Below are positions 25,509 to 33,138 of a DNA stretch of 43,689 nucleotides, one piece after another. Below the pieces are notes generated by a model, which was not told the DNA's origin, made no database searches, and worked only from the letters and a program-made list of their open reading frames with translations. Each line of letters starts with the position of its first letter. Positions within the stretch are counted from its first letter, which is position 1. Position numbers and translations under genes: made by a program. The stretch covers positions 1-43,689 of the forward strand of contig JAEWJB010000043.1 of NCBI GenBank assembly GCA_023386795.1, in the 5' to 3' direction. The DNA is from Pseudomonadota bacterium (GTDB taxonomy: Bacteria; Pseudomonadota; Gammaproteobacteria; Xanthomonadales; Xanthomonadaceae).

Positions 25509-26699
25509 TCAGAACAGCTCGACCGTGCCGGCGCCCATGCCCTGTTGCGACACCGGCTTGTGCGGCGGACGCTCCCACTCGCTGCGCATCTCGCGCAGGC
25601 GGCTGCCAACGCGCTGCAGCGCCTGGATCAGGTCACCGTCGAGCACGCCGCCATTGCGGTGCAGGAGTTCCTGCAGGGCGACGGCTTCGCGGTTGATCGC
25701 GGACAGGCGGTCCAGGTGGGTATGCACGCCGCTGAGGGTCTGGGTGGCGATGTCCTCGAACTGCAGGGCGCGCACCGCCTCGGCGACGCTGCCGTCGATG
25801 GCGCGGGCGCACTCGGAAATCTCGCGCATGCCTTCGCCCAGCGAGGCGTTGATGGCGGCCACGTTCTCGAGCATCGCCGCCGACTCGTGGCGGGCTTCGC
25901 GCGAGCGATCCTGGTGCCGCGAGGCCATGTGCGAGACGGTCTCGCGCACCTTGGCGATGGATTCCTTGGAGCTGTGGGCCAGCTTGCGGATCTGCTCGTT
26001 GAAGGTGGTGGAGCGCTCGGAGAGGTTGCGCACCTCGTCGGCGACGACCGCGAAGCCACGGCCGGCTTCACCGGCACGCGCAGCCTCGATGGCGGCGTTC
26101 AGGGCGAGCAGGTTGGTCTGGTCGGCGATGGACTTGACGTCTTCCAGCAGCGCGAAGATGCCGTCCAGGTGCTGGGCCATTTCGTCGATGTGGTGGACCG
26201 TGGTGTTGCTCTGGCCGCTGACCTGCTCAAGCGCTTCGACCAGCTGTTCCATGCGCGAGCTGGCATGCTGGGCAAAGCGGGCCACGTCGACCCCCGCGCC
26301 GCCATCTTCACCGGCGCGGTCGACGATGCGGGCCAGGGCCAGGCTCTGCTGGCGCGACTTGCGGTTCATCGCCTCGAAGCTGCCCCCCAGGCCGGCCACG
26401 GCCTGGCGGATCAGTTCGCGGGCACGCTCGACTTCGGCGCGCGAGCCATCCACTTCGTTGCTGACGAAGCTGCGCAGTTCGTTGAGCAGCTGGTCCTGTT
26501 CACGCAGCACGCGCGACTGGTCGGGATGGCGACGGGCCTGCGCCCACACGTTCCAGGCGGCAAAGCCCAGCCAGCTCAGGGTGAGCGTGACCAGGATGGC
26601 CCAGCGTACGAAGCCGGGCCAGTCCAGCGCCACGGCGAGCGGGAACAGCAGGGTCAGGGCCAGGGGCGCGGCCATACGGATAAGGGGGCGTGAATACAT
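25509..26699 (-). CDS. Methyl-accepting chemotaxis protein without periplasmic domain
   Basis: 396 aa from the chosen ATG (MYSRPLIRMAAPL). Two membrane helices (about 9-25 and 31-50) are separated by only about five residues, so there is no periplasmic ligand domain. A long coiled coil leads to the signalling tip (about 185-230; IADQTNLLALNAAIEAARAG, EAGRGFAVVADEVRNLSERS), which contacts CheA and CheW. The C-terminus (GAGTVELF) lacks the CheR-binding pentapeptide. The signal may come from the membrane, from the cytosol, or through a partner. A strong sigma-28 promoter lies 28-55 bp upstream, which also argues against the longer open frame that runs through the promoter. Confidence 0.93.
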   Translation of the reverse strand: MYSRPLIRMAAPLALTLLFPLAVALDWPGFVRWAILVTLTLSWLGFAAWNVWAQARRHPDQSRVLREQDQLLNELRSFVSNEVDGSRAEVERARELIRQAVAGLGGSFEAMNRKSRQQSLALARIVDRAGEDGGAGVDVARFAQHASSRMEQLVEALEQVSGQSNTTVHHIDEMAQHLDGIFALLEDVKSIADQTNLLALNAAIEAARAGEAGRGFAVVADEVRNLSERSTTFNEQIRKLAHSSKESIAKVRETVSHMASRHQDRSREARHESAAMLENVAAINASLGEGMREISECARAIDGSVAEAVRALQFEDIATQTLSGVHTHLDRLSAINREAVALQELLHRNGGVLDGDLIQALQRVGSRLREMRSEWERPPHKPVSQQGMGAGTVELF

Positions 26700-26727
26700 G
26701 GGCGTTCTCGGCAGAATCACGATTGCT

Positions 26728-26754
26728 GTATCGGCCGTACCCCCCGGGTCTTTA
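26728..26754 (-). promoter_or_regulatory. Sigma-28 promoter of the chemoreceptor gene
   Basis: The minus strand reads TAAAGACC-N11-GCCGATAC: the -10 box has 7 of 8 consensus bases, the -35 core TAAAG is intact, and the spacer is exactly 11. The ATG is 28 bases after the -10 box. Confidence 0.88.
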
Positions 26755-26850
26755 GCTGCGCGTGCTCGGCAAGCACCGAATAGGCGCATGTACGCATTCA
26801 CGAAACCGCCAGTTTTCAAGCGCATCGGCGCGGCATTCGAGCGGATGTTG

Positions 26851-26990
26851 GCAGGCTATCGCGCGGCGGGCGGGCGCAGGCCCGCTCGGGGGCGTCGGGC
26901 GACAAGGACGTCGCCCGACGAGCCCCGCATGGATGCGGTAGTTGGCGTCCCCCGAGCGGGCCTGCGCCCGCCCGCCGCGCGATAGCCTGC
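26851..26990. repeat. Three-armed palindromic element, copy B
   Basis: A perfect 42-bp inverted repeat (26851-26892 with 26949-26990) encloses two hairpins: 26893-26920 (11-bp arms) and 26925-26938 (CCGCAT-GG-ATGCGG). The joints AGCC and TAGTTGGCGT correspond to AGCC and TTCACGGCGT in the reverse complement of copy A. It occupies most of the 361-bp space between hflD and the chemoreceptor gene, together with the hflD terminator and the sigma-28 promoter; the remaining about 95 bp (26755-26850) show nothing recognisable. Confidence 0.95.
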
Positions 26991-27006
26991 GAAGGTCCCC
27001 GGAAAA

Positions 27007-27034
27007 CGAAAAAGCCGCGGCATGACCACGGCTT
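27007..27034 (-). terminator. Rho-independent terminator after hflD
   Basis: On the minus strand AAGCCGTGG-TCATG-CCGCGGCTT forms a 9-bp stem with one G-T pair and is followed by TTTCG and a further T run. It lies about 27 bp after the hflD stop. Confidence 0.9.
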
Positions 27035-27060
27035 CCAGGGAGAGCGGTACTTTCCAGGTT

Positions 27061-27675
27061 CTAACGCAGGCCCCGGTCCACCGCCTCGATCATCGCGCGC
27101 TTGCCGAACACGAAGTCCCACAGGCTGCCGCCCATCTGGCGCCACAGCACCGCCGAGCGCACCGCGGCCAGCAACAGCGCGCGGATTTCCGCCACGACAT
27201 TCGCCTGGCCCAGATAGTGCGGGTTGCCCTGCACCATCACGCGCGGCTTGAGGTGGCTGATGGTGTCGGCGTACAGGCCGCCGATGGCCGCCAGCACATC
27301 CGGGTGGCTGCTGTCGCCCAACTCGCGAGCCTTCTGCTCGGCCCGCGCGATGCCCGCCGAGACCGCGGCCACGGTGGCGTCATCACGCACGAAGCGGCGT
27401 TCCAGCTGCAGTACCGCCAGCGCCAGGCGGGGCAGCACGTCGTCCTGGCCCTGGTTGCGGAAATAGTTGTGCAGCAGGCGCAGCCCCGGCGCGACCTGAT
27501 GGCGGTTGCCGTACACGCCTTCCGGCGAATCGGCGTCGATGCGAAACACGCTGTCCATGGCGGTGCGCACGCTGGCGGCTTCGGAATGGCCGGTCTCGGC
27601 GATGCGCCGCACCTGCTGCAGGGCCTGGGCCAGGCCGGCCAAAGCCAGCACGCGGTTGTCCATCGGGGCGGTCAT
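27061..27675 (-). CDS. hflD: High-frequency lysogenisation protein homologue
   Basis: HflD, 204 aa, an alpha-helical peripheral membrane protein. In E. coli it binds the phage lambda CII protein; its cell function is unclear. Characteristic segments are LAGLAQALQQVRRIAETG, LRLLHNYFRNQGQ and the C-terminal RSAVLWRQMGGSLWDFVFGK. The ATG overlaps the mnmA stop by one base; another ATG four codons later is possible. Placement after mnmA is conserved with E. coli (nudJ-mnmA-hflD-purB); purB does not follow here, a terminator does. Confidence 0.93.
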   Translation of the reverse strand: MTAPMDNRVLALAGLAQALQQVRRIAETGHSEAASVRTAMDSVFRIDADSPEGVYGNRHQVAPGLRLLHNYFRNQGQDDVLPRLALAVLQLERRFVRDDATVAAVSAGIARAEQKARELGDSSHPDVLAAIGGLYADTISHLKPRVMVQGNPHYLGQANVVAEIRALLLAAVRSAVLWRQMGGSLWDFVFGKRAMIEAVDRGLR

Positions 27676-28808
27676 CAAGCCGATACCTCGGTTGCTTGGA
27701 AAGGGGAAGCCTGCGCCTGCGGCGCGTCGGTGTGCGCGATCACCGCGCCGCCCAGGCATTCGTCGCCGTCATACAGCACCAGCGACTGGCCCGGGGTGAC
27801 GGCGCGCTGCGGGCGGGCAAAGGTGACATCCACGCAGCCGTCGTCGCGCACCTCGACCGTGCAGGGCTCGTCGGGCTGCCGGTAGCGGGTCTGCGCGGTG
27901 CACGCGAAGCGCCGCGCGGGCGGGGCGCCGGCGATCCAGTGCGCCGTCTCCGAACGCAGCGTGGTGGACATCAGCCACGGGCTTTCGCGGTCCTGGTCGA
28001 CGTAGAGCACATTGTTTGCCACGTCCTTGCCGACCACGTACCACGGCGCAGCGGCACGCCCGCGCACGCCGCCGATGTTCAGGCCCTCGCGCTGGCCCAG
28101 GGTGAAATAGAACACGCCGGGATGCTCGGCGATGCGCACGCCCTGCGGGTCGCGGATCTCCCCGGCCTTGGCGGGCAGGTAGCGGCCCAGGAATTCGCGG
28201 AAGTCGCGCTCGCCGATGAAGCAGATGCCGGTGGAGTCCTTCTTCGCGTGGGTCTGCAGGCCGGCTTCGCGCGCCAGGCGGCGCAGGTCGGGCTTGTGCA
28301 GGTCGCCGATCGGGAACAGCGTGGCGGCCAGCTGCGCCTGCCCGAGCTGGTGCAGGAAGTAGCTCTGGTCCTTGCCGGTGTCCACGCCCCGCAGCAGCCG
28401 CCAGCGCCCGCCCGCCTGGGCGACCCGCGCGTAGTGGCCGGTGGCGATGCGCTCGGCGCCCAGTTCGCGCGCCGCGTCCAGGAAATGCTTGAACTTCACT
28501 TCGCGGTTGCACAGCACGTCCGGGTTGGGCGTGCGGCCAGCCGCGTACTCGGCCAGGAAGTGCTCGAACACGCCCTGCCAGTATTCGCTGGTGAAGTCGC
28601 GGAAGTGGAACGGGATGCCAAGCCGCCCGCAAACGGCCACGGCATCGCGGCGGTCATCCTCGGCGCGGCACTCGCCGCTGCCGTCGTCGGCCCAGTTCTG
28701 CATGAACAGTCCGGCCACCACTTCGCCCTGCTGCACCAGGCGCCAGGCCGCGACGGAGGAATCCACCCCGCCGGACACGCCCACGACAATGCGCGGCGAA
28801 GGGCTCAC
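27675..28808 (-). CDS. mnmA: tRNA-specific 2-thiouridylase
   Basis: MnmA, 377 aa, transfers sulfur to U34 of tRNA for Glu, Gln and Lys in the cytosol, using ATP. The PP-loop GVSGGVDSSVAAWRL is near the N-terminus. The catalytic cysteines lie in NPDVLCNREVKF and DSTGICFIGERDF. The C-terminal beta-barrel ends with the typical TPGQSLVLYDGDECLGG. The GTG start is chosen because it overlaps the nudJ stop by four bases (GTGA) and sets the normal length; an upstream ATG frame would lie within nudJ. Confidence 0.96.
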   Translation of the reverse strand: MSPSPRIVVGVSGGVDSSVAAWRLVQQGEVVAGLFMQNWADDGSGECRAEDDRRDAVAVCGRLGIPFHFRDFTSEYWQGVFEHFLAEYAAGRTPNPDVLCNREVKFKHFLDAARELGAERIATGHYARVAQAGGRWRLLRGVDTGKDQSYFLHQLGQAQLAATLFPIGDLHKPDLRRLAREAGLQTHAKKDSTGICFIGERDFREFLGRYLPAKAGEIRDPQGVRIAEHPGVFYFTLGQREGLNIGGVRGRAAAPWYVVGKDVANNVLYVDQDRESPWLMSTTLRSETAHWIAGAPPARRFACTAQTRYRQPDEPCTVEVRDDGCVDVTFARPQRAVTPGQSLVLYDGDECLGGAVIAHTDAPQAQASPFQATEVSA

Positions 28809-29257
28809 AGCGGCCGCACCAGCGAGAGGGGGTGGCGCTGGCCACCGAGGTAATCGGCCACCACCTGCCACACTAGCGGGCTACGCAGGCGTGCGGGATC
28901 TGCACGCAGTTCCTCGGGCGTCATCCACGGCGCGGCGAGGATGCCTACGTCGAGTGGACGGGCCGGGTCGTGCGCCACCGGATCGGCGGCGAAGGCGAAG
29001 CGCAGGTAGGGCTCGCCGTCCGGCGCGGTCCACTGGTAGCAGCCGATGAAAGCCGTGAGGCGGACGTCCCAGCCGGTTTCCTCGCGCGTCTCGCGCACCG
29101 CGGCCTCCAGCAGGGTCTCGCCCGGTTCCAGGTGGCCGGCGGGCTGGTTGACGACCTCGCGGCCGTCGACACGCTCGACCACCTGCAACAGGCGGCCATC
29201 GCGCACCACCACGGTGGCCACGGTGACGTGCGGGGCGGGCGGGCGCGGCGTGGCCAT
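28805..29257 (-). CDS. nudJ: Nudix phosphohydrolase (NudJ family)
   Basis: 150 aa. The Nudix box GHLEPGETLLEAAVRETREE followed by TGW fits Gx5Ex7REUxEExGU and binds divalent metal. In E. coli NudJ hydrolyses thiamine pyrophosphate precursors and nucleoside di- and triphosphates, and is encoded directly before mnmA as here. The ATG (MATPRPPAPHVTV) overlaps the stop of the preceding gene by one base. Function is assigned by family and position; the exact substrate is open. Confidence 0.9.
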   Translation of the reverse strand: MATPRPPAPHVTVATVVVRDGRLLQVVERVDGREVVNQPAGHLEPGETLLEAAVRETREETGWDVRLTAFIGCYQWTAPDGEPYLRFAFAADPVAHDPARPLDVGILAAPWMTPEELRADPARLRSPLVWQVVADYLGGQRHPLSLVRPL

Positions 29258-29769
29258 CAGAAGCGGTCCTGGCCCGGCGTGAGCTGGGCTTCCATCGCGT
29301 CGGCCGCTCGCGTGGTCGCCTCGATGGCGTCGGAGAGCGAGGCGCCGGAGAGGTTGGCCGGCACGCGGGTGACGTAGATCGCGGTGCCGTCCTGGCGCAC
29401 CCAGGCGCCGAGGATGTTCTCCTGGCCGTCCTGGAGCAGCCGGTTGGCAATGTCGGCCGGCAGCGTGTCGCCTGCGGCCTGGTAGGCCGGCGACCAGATC
29501 TCGCGCACTTCCAGCTGGCCGAAGCGTTCGGTGTGCGAGCGCACGTAGGTCACCTGCTGGCGGCCGCCGTCGAGCGCGAACAGCAGGCGGTAGTCGCCGT
29601 CGCCATCGACCTGCGGCTCCAGCCCGAGCGCGCGCAGGCGCTGGCCGAGCGCGGCATCGGCGCCGGGCTTGGCGGGCGGGGCCTCGGGCTTGGGCACGGG
29701 AGGAGCGGCGAACAATGGCGGGCAGATCAATGCCGCCAACAACGCCGTGGCGACCGGCAGGCGCTTCAT
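29257..29769 (-). CDS. Hypothetical exported protein
   Basis: 170 aa, not recognised. A Sec signal peptide (MKRLPVATALLAALICPPLF then AAPP) is followed by a Pro-rich segment (VPKPEAPPAKPGADAALG) and a compact domain (GDYRLLFALDGGRQQVTYVR, SHTERFGQLEVREIWSPAY, NILGAWVRQDGTAIYVTRVP). It should be periplasmic. It is the first gene of a four-gene operon with overlaps of 1, 4 and 1 bases (this gene, nudJ, mnmA, hflD), yet its location does not fit a tRNA-modification role, so the link may be expression only. It diverges from clpS. Confidence 0.8.
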   Translation of the reverse strand: MKRLPVATALLAALICPPLFAAPPVPKPEAPPAKPGADAALGQRLRALGLEPQVDGDGDYRLLFALDGGRQQVTYVRSHTERFGQLEVREIWSPAYQAAGDTLPADIANRLLQDGQENILGAWVRQDGTAIYVTRVPANLSGASLSDAIEATTRAADAMEAQLTPGQDRF

Positions 29770-29846
29770 GGGGCTTGAAAATCCGGGGGAGGGATCGAAT
29801 TGTGCGGGGCGGGACGTGAATCGTCCATTCCATCGGCCCCCACACT

Positions 29847-29852
29847 TATAAT
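29847..29852 (+). promoter_or_regulatory. -10 box of clpS, giving a possibly leaderless mRNA
   Basis: A perfect TATAAT ends 6 bases before the clpS ATG, so transcription would start at or next to the start codon. No ribosome site is present. No convincing -35 box was found. Confidence 0.6.
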
Positions 29853-29858
29853 GTCGCG

Positions 29859-30179
29859 ATGCCCCGCAAGCCTTCCCACGAACACGACCATGGCGTACTG
29901 GTCGAGACCGGTCGTCCCGAAGTCGCCCCGCCGCCGCGCTACCAGGTCCTGCTGCTCAACGACGACTACACCCCGATGGATTTCGTGGTGACCGTGCTGC
30001 AGCAGTTCTTCACCATGGACCTGGAAAAAGCCACCCAGGTGATGCTGCACGTGCATACGCGCGGCCGTGGCGTGTGCGGCGTGTACACCCGCGAGGTGGC
30101 CGAATCGAAGGTCGCCCAGGTCAACGAGTTCTCGCGGATGAACCAGCATCCGCTGCTGTGCACGATGGAACAGGCCTGA
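29859..30179 (+). CDS. clpS: ClpA adaptor for N-degron substrates
   Basis: ClpS, 106 aa, binds proteins with destabilising N-terminal residues and hands them to ClpAP. After a flexible N-terminal extension (MPRKPSHEHDHG) come the substrate pocket motifs YQVLLLNDDYTPMDFVVTVL and VMLHVHTRGRGVCGVYTREV; the C-terminal MEQA is typical. The start is supported by the conserved N-terminus. It is followed by clpA after 157 bp, the usual order. Confidence 0.97.
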   Translation: MPRKPSHEHDHGVLVETGRPEVAPPPRYQVLLLNDDYTPMDFVVTVLQQFFTMDLEKATQVMLHVHTRGRGVCGVYTREVAESKVAQVNEFSRMNQHPLLCTMEQA

Positions 30180-30336
30180 CCCCGGTCCTGCCGGTCCGCC
30201 CTGCGGGCCGTCCCATCGCTGCAACGCTGTGGCACGGTTGGCGTACTAACGCCGCGTGAACATGCCCCTCCGATAGGGTTGTGGAAAATCCAGCCCGAAG
30301 CCGCATATTGTTGGCATCAGCCGTCGGAGCTTCCCC

Positions 30337-32619
30337 ATGTTCAGCAAAGACCTCGAGCAAACCATCGGCCAGTGCTACAAGCGGGCCCGCGAGGCGCGTC
30401 ATGAGTTCATGACCGTCGAGCACCTGCTGCTGGCGCTGCTCGACAACCCGTCCGCACAGGCGGTCCTGAAAGCCTGCGGCGCGGATGTCGGCCGCCTGCG
30501 CAGTGACCTGGAACAGGCCATCGAGGCTTCCGTCTCGCGCCTGGCCGAGGACGACGGGCGCGACACCCAGCCCACCCTGGGCTTCCAGCGCGTGTTGCAG
30601 CGCGCCGTGTACCACGTGCAGTCCTCCGGCAAGAAGGAGGTCACCGGCGCCAATGTGCTGGTGGCGATCTTCGGCGAGAAGGATTCGCACGCGGTCTATT
30701 TCCTCAACCAGCAGGACATCACCCGGCTGGATATCGTCAACTACCTCTCCCATGGCATCGCCAAGCTGGGCGAGGAGGGCGAGGGCCAGGCCTCCGGCGA
30801 AGCCGAGGGCAAGGGCGAGGCCGGCGAGGGCGAGGGCAAGGGCGACGCCCTGACCGAGTTCGCCAGCAACCTCAACGACGCCGCGCGCTCGGGCCGCATC
30901 GACCCGCTGGTCGGTCGCGGTGACGAGATCGAGCGCACCATCCAGGTGCTGTGCCGCCGCCGCAAGAACAACCCGCTGTATGTCGGTGAGGCCGGCGTGG
31001 GCAAGACCGCCATCGCCGAGGGCCTGGCCAAGCGCATCGTCGAAGGCGCGGTGCCCGAAGTGCTGGCCGACGCGGTGATCTATTCGCTGGACCTCGGCGC
31101 CCTGGTCGCCGGCACCAAGTACCGCGGCGATTTCGAGAAGCGCCTGAAGAGCGTGCTGACCGCGCTCAAGAAGGTGCCCAACGCGGTGCTGTTCATCGAC
31201 GAGATCCACACCATCATCGGTGCCGGCTCGGCGTCCGGCGGCACCATGGATGCGTCCAACCTCATCAAGCCGGCGCTGGCGTCGGGCGAGTTGCGCTGCA
31301 TCGGCTCGACCACCTTCCAGGAGTACCGCGGCATCTTCGAGAAGGACCGCGCGCTGGCGCGGCGCTTCCAGAAGATCGACATCGTCGAGCCGACCGTGGG
31401 CGAGACCTTCCAGATCCTGCAGGGCCTCAAGCCCCGCTACGAGGCGCACCACGGCGTGACCTACGCCGATGACGCCCTGCAGGCGGCGGTGGACCTGTCG
31501 GTCAAGCACATCGGCGACCGCCTGCTGCCGGACAAGGCCATCGACGTCATCGACGAGGCCGGTGCCCGCCAGCGCCTGCTGCCGGAAGGCGAGCGCAAGG
31601 AGCTGATCGACATCGAGGAGATCGAGACGATCGTCGCCAAGATGGCGCGCATCCCCGCCAAGCAGGTGAGCGCGACCGACAAGGACGTGCTGCAGCACCT
31701 GGAGCGCAACCTGAAGATGGTGATCTTCGGCCAGGACCCGGCCATCGAGACGCTGGCCTCGGCCATCAAGCTCTCGCGCTCGGGCCTGGGCAACCCGGAA
31801 AAGCCGATCGGCAACTTCCTGTTCGCCGGCCCCACCGGCGTGGGCAAGACCGAGGTGACCCGCCAACTCGCGCTGCAGCTGGGCATCGAGCTGGTGCGCT
31901 TTGACATGAGCGAGTACATGGAGCCGCATTCGGTGAGCCGCCTGATCGGCGCGCCTCCGGGCTACGTGGGCTTCGACCAGGGCGGCCTGCTGACCGAGAA
32001 GATCGTCAAGACCCCGCACTGCGTGCTGCTGCTGGACGAGGTGGAGAAGGCGCACCCGGACATCTTCAACATCCTGCTGCAGGTCATGGACCGCGGCATC
32101 CTGACCGACACCAACGGTCGCGAGGCCAACTTCAAGAACGTGATCCTGGTGATGACGACCAATGCCGGCGCGGCCCAGGCCTCGCGGCGCACGATCGGCT
32201 TCACCCGGCAGGATCACTCCACCGACGCAATGGAGACGATCCGCCGCAGCTTCACGCCGGAATTCCGCAACCGCCTCGACGCGGTGGTGCAGTTCCAGCC
32301 GCTGGGCTTCGATCACATCCTGCGCGTGGTGGACAAGTTCCTGATCGAGCTGGAAGCGCTGCTGCAGGAGAAGCACGTCAGCCTGGCGACCACGCCGACC
32401 GCCCGCGACTGGCTGGCCCAGCATGGCTTCGACCCGCTGATGGGCGCGCGGCCGATGTCGCGGGTCATCCAGGACAAGATCAAGCGTCCGCTGGCCGACG
32501 AGCTGCTGTTCGGCAAGCTGGTCAACGGCGGCAAGGTCAGCATCGACGTCAAGGATGGCGAGTTGGTCGTGGAGACGCAGGCCGAGCCGGAGCGGCTGTT
32601 GCCGGCCACGGTGGAGTAA
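30337..32619 (+). CDS. clpA: ATP-dependent protease unfoldase subunit
   Basis: ClpA, 760 aa, unfolds substrates for ClpP. It has an N-domain (1-140; MFSKDLEQTIGQCYKRAREA, EFMTVEHLLLALLD), and two AAA+ modules with Walker A at 217-224 (GEAGVGKT) and 498-505 (GPTGVGKT). The ClpP-docking tripeptide is IGF (620-622), where E. coli ClpA has IGL. The linker between N-domain and first AAA+ module is a Gly/Glu/Lys-rich repeat-like stretch (about 146-169). GGAG precedes the ATG. An imperfect hairpin lies in the clpS-clpA gap (about 30192-30210); no firm promoter was seen. A terminator follows at 32700. Confidence 0.97.
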   Translation: MFSKDLEQTIGQCYKRAREARHEFMTVEHLLLALLDNPSAQAVLKACGADVGRLRSDLEQAIEASVSRLAEDDGRDTQPTLGFQRVLQRAVYHVQSSGKKEVTGANVLVAIFGEKDSHAVYFLNQQDITRLDIVNYLSHGIAKLGEEGEGQASGEAEGKGEAGEGEGKGDALTEFASNLNDAARSGRIDPLVGRGDEIERTIQVLCRRRKNNPLYVGEAGVGKTAIAEGLAKRIVEGAVPEVLADAVIYSLDLGALVAGTKYRGDFEKRLKSVLTALKKVPNAVLFIDEIHTIIGAGSASGGTMDASNLIKPALASGELRCIGSTTFQEYRGIFEKDRALARRFQKIDIVEPTVGETFQILQGLKPRYEAHHGVTYADDALQAAVDLSVKHIGDRLLPDKAIDVIDEAGARQRLLPEGERKELIDIEEIETIVAKMARIPAKQVSATDKDVLQHLERNLKMVIFGQDPAIETLASAIKLSRSGLGNPEKPIGNFLFAGPTGVGKTEVTRQLALQLGIELVRFDMSEYMEPHSVSRLIGAPPGYVGFDQGGLLTEKIVKTPHCVLLLDEVEKAHPDIFNILLQVMDRGILTDTNGREANFKNVILVMTTNAGAAQASRRTIGFTRQDHSTDAMETIRRSFTPEFRNRLDAVVQFQPLGFDHILRVVDKFLIELEALLQEKHVSLATTPTARDWLAQHGFDPLMGARPMSRVIQDKIKRPLADELLFGKLVNGGKVSIDVKDGELVVETQAEPERLLPATVE

Positions 32620-32628
32620 GCGGCATGC

Positions 32629-32682
32629 GCCGTGCCCGGATGCCGGGCACGGCAAAACCGGCGGGCTTGCGCGCCGCCGGTT
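32629..32682 (+). other. Two strong hairpins after clpA
   Basis: 32629-32653 is a perfect 11-bp stem (GCCGTGCCCGG-ATG-CCGGGCACGGC) followed by AAAA. 32656-32682 is a 9-bp stem (AACCGGCGG / CCGCCGGTT). Neither has a U tract; they precede the clpA terminator and may protect the mRNA end. Confidence 0.75.
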
Positions 32683-32699
32683 GCGAGGATTACCAGGCG

Positions 32700-32726
32700 G
32701 GCGGCCGGAAGGCCGCCTTTTTGTTT
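32700..32726 (+). terminator. Rho-independent terminator of clpA
   Basis: GGCGGCC-GGAA-GGCCGCC is followed by TTTTTGTTT. It is the last of three successive hairpins after the gene. Confidence 0.93.
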
Positions 32727-32745
32727 GGTCGCGATTTGCGGGGGA

Positions 32746-32797
32746 TCGCGGCTGAAGCCGCTCCTGCAAAACCGTTCCTGCAAAACCGTTCCTACAG
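32746..32797. repeat. REP-like palindrome plus 14-bp direct repeat
   Basis: TCGCGGCTGAAGCCGCTCCT (32746-32765) contains the palindrome GCGGC-TGAA-GCCGC; a second copy lies at 43554-43577. It runs into CCTGCAAAACCGTT, present twice (32763-32776 and 32777-32790), then CCTACAG, the usual end of this repeat. It sits between the convergent genes clpA and infA. Confidence 0.85.
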
Positions 32798-32817
32798 GCG
32801 CCGTGGCGGCCGTGCCG

Positions 32818-33036
32818 TCACTTCATGCGGTAGGTGATGCGGCCCTTGGTCAGGTCGTACGGCGTCATTTCAACCTTGACCCGGTCGCCGGTCAGGATGC
32901 GGATGTAGTTCTTGCGCATGCGGCCGGAGATGTGCGCGATGATCTCGTGCCCGTTCTCCAGCTTGACCCGGAAAGTGGTGTTGGGCAGTGTCTCGCTGAC
33001 AGTGCCTTCGAATTCGATGGAATCGTCTTTCGACAT
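32818..33036 (-). CDS. infA: Translation initiation factor IF-1
   Basis: IF-1, 72 aa, an OB-fold protein that binds the A site of the 30S subunit. The sequence (EFEGTVSETLPNTTFRVKLE, HISGRMRKNYIRILTGDRVK, MTPYDLTKGRITYRMK) is almost invariant in proteobacteria. AGGA precedes the ATG by about 5 bases. It has its own sigma-70 promoter, so it need not depend on the upstream aat operon. Confidence 0.99.
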   Translation of the reverse strand: MSKDDSIEFEGTVSETLPNTTFRVKLENGHEIIAHISGRMRKNYIRILTGDRVKVEMTPYDLTKGRITYRMK

Positions 33037-33084
33037 GTAATCCTGCGGTTCGGGGATGGCCCTTCGAGGACCCTAAGGACGAGG

Positions 33085-33113
33085 ATTTTACGCCCCTCGG
33101 CGGGCAGGTGCAA
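33085..33113 (-). promoter_or_regulatory. Sigma-70 promoter of infA
   Basis: On the minus strand TTGCAC-N17-TAAAAT, close to consensus with ideal spacing, lies 49 bp before the infA ATG and inside the 102-bp gap after aat. Confidence 0.75.
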
Positions 33114-33138
33114 AGTTTGCGTTAAACATCGTGGGGTT

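Noticed and set aside
26700..26860. Possible c-di-GMP (GEMM) riboswitch upstream of the chemoreceptor gene
   Set aside because: Such riboswitches often precede chemoreceptors, but the GEMM core motifs are absent; the region instead contains a sigma-28 promoter.
30121..32769. Open frame of 882 codons antisense to clpA
   Set aside because: A mirror of clpA codon bias; no recognisable motif.
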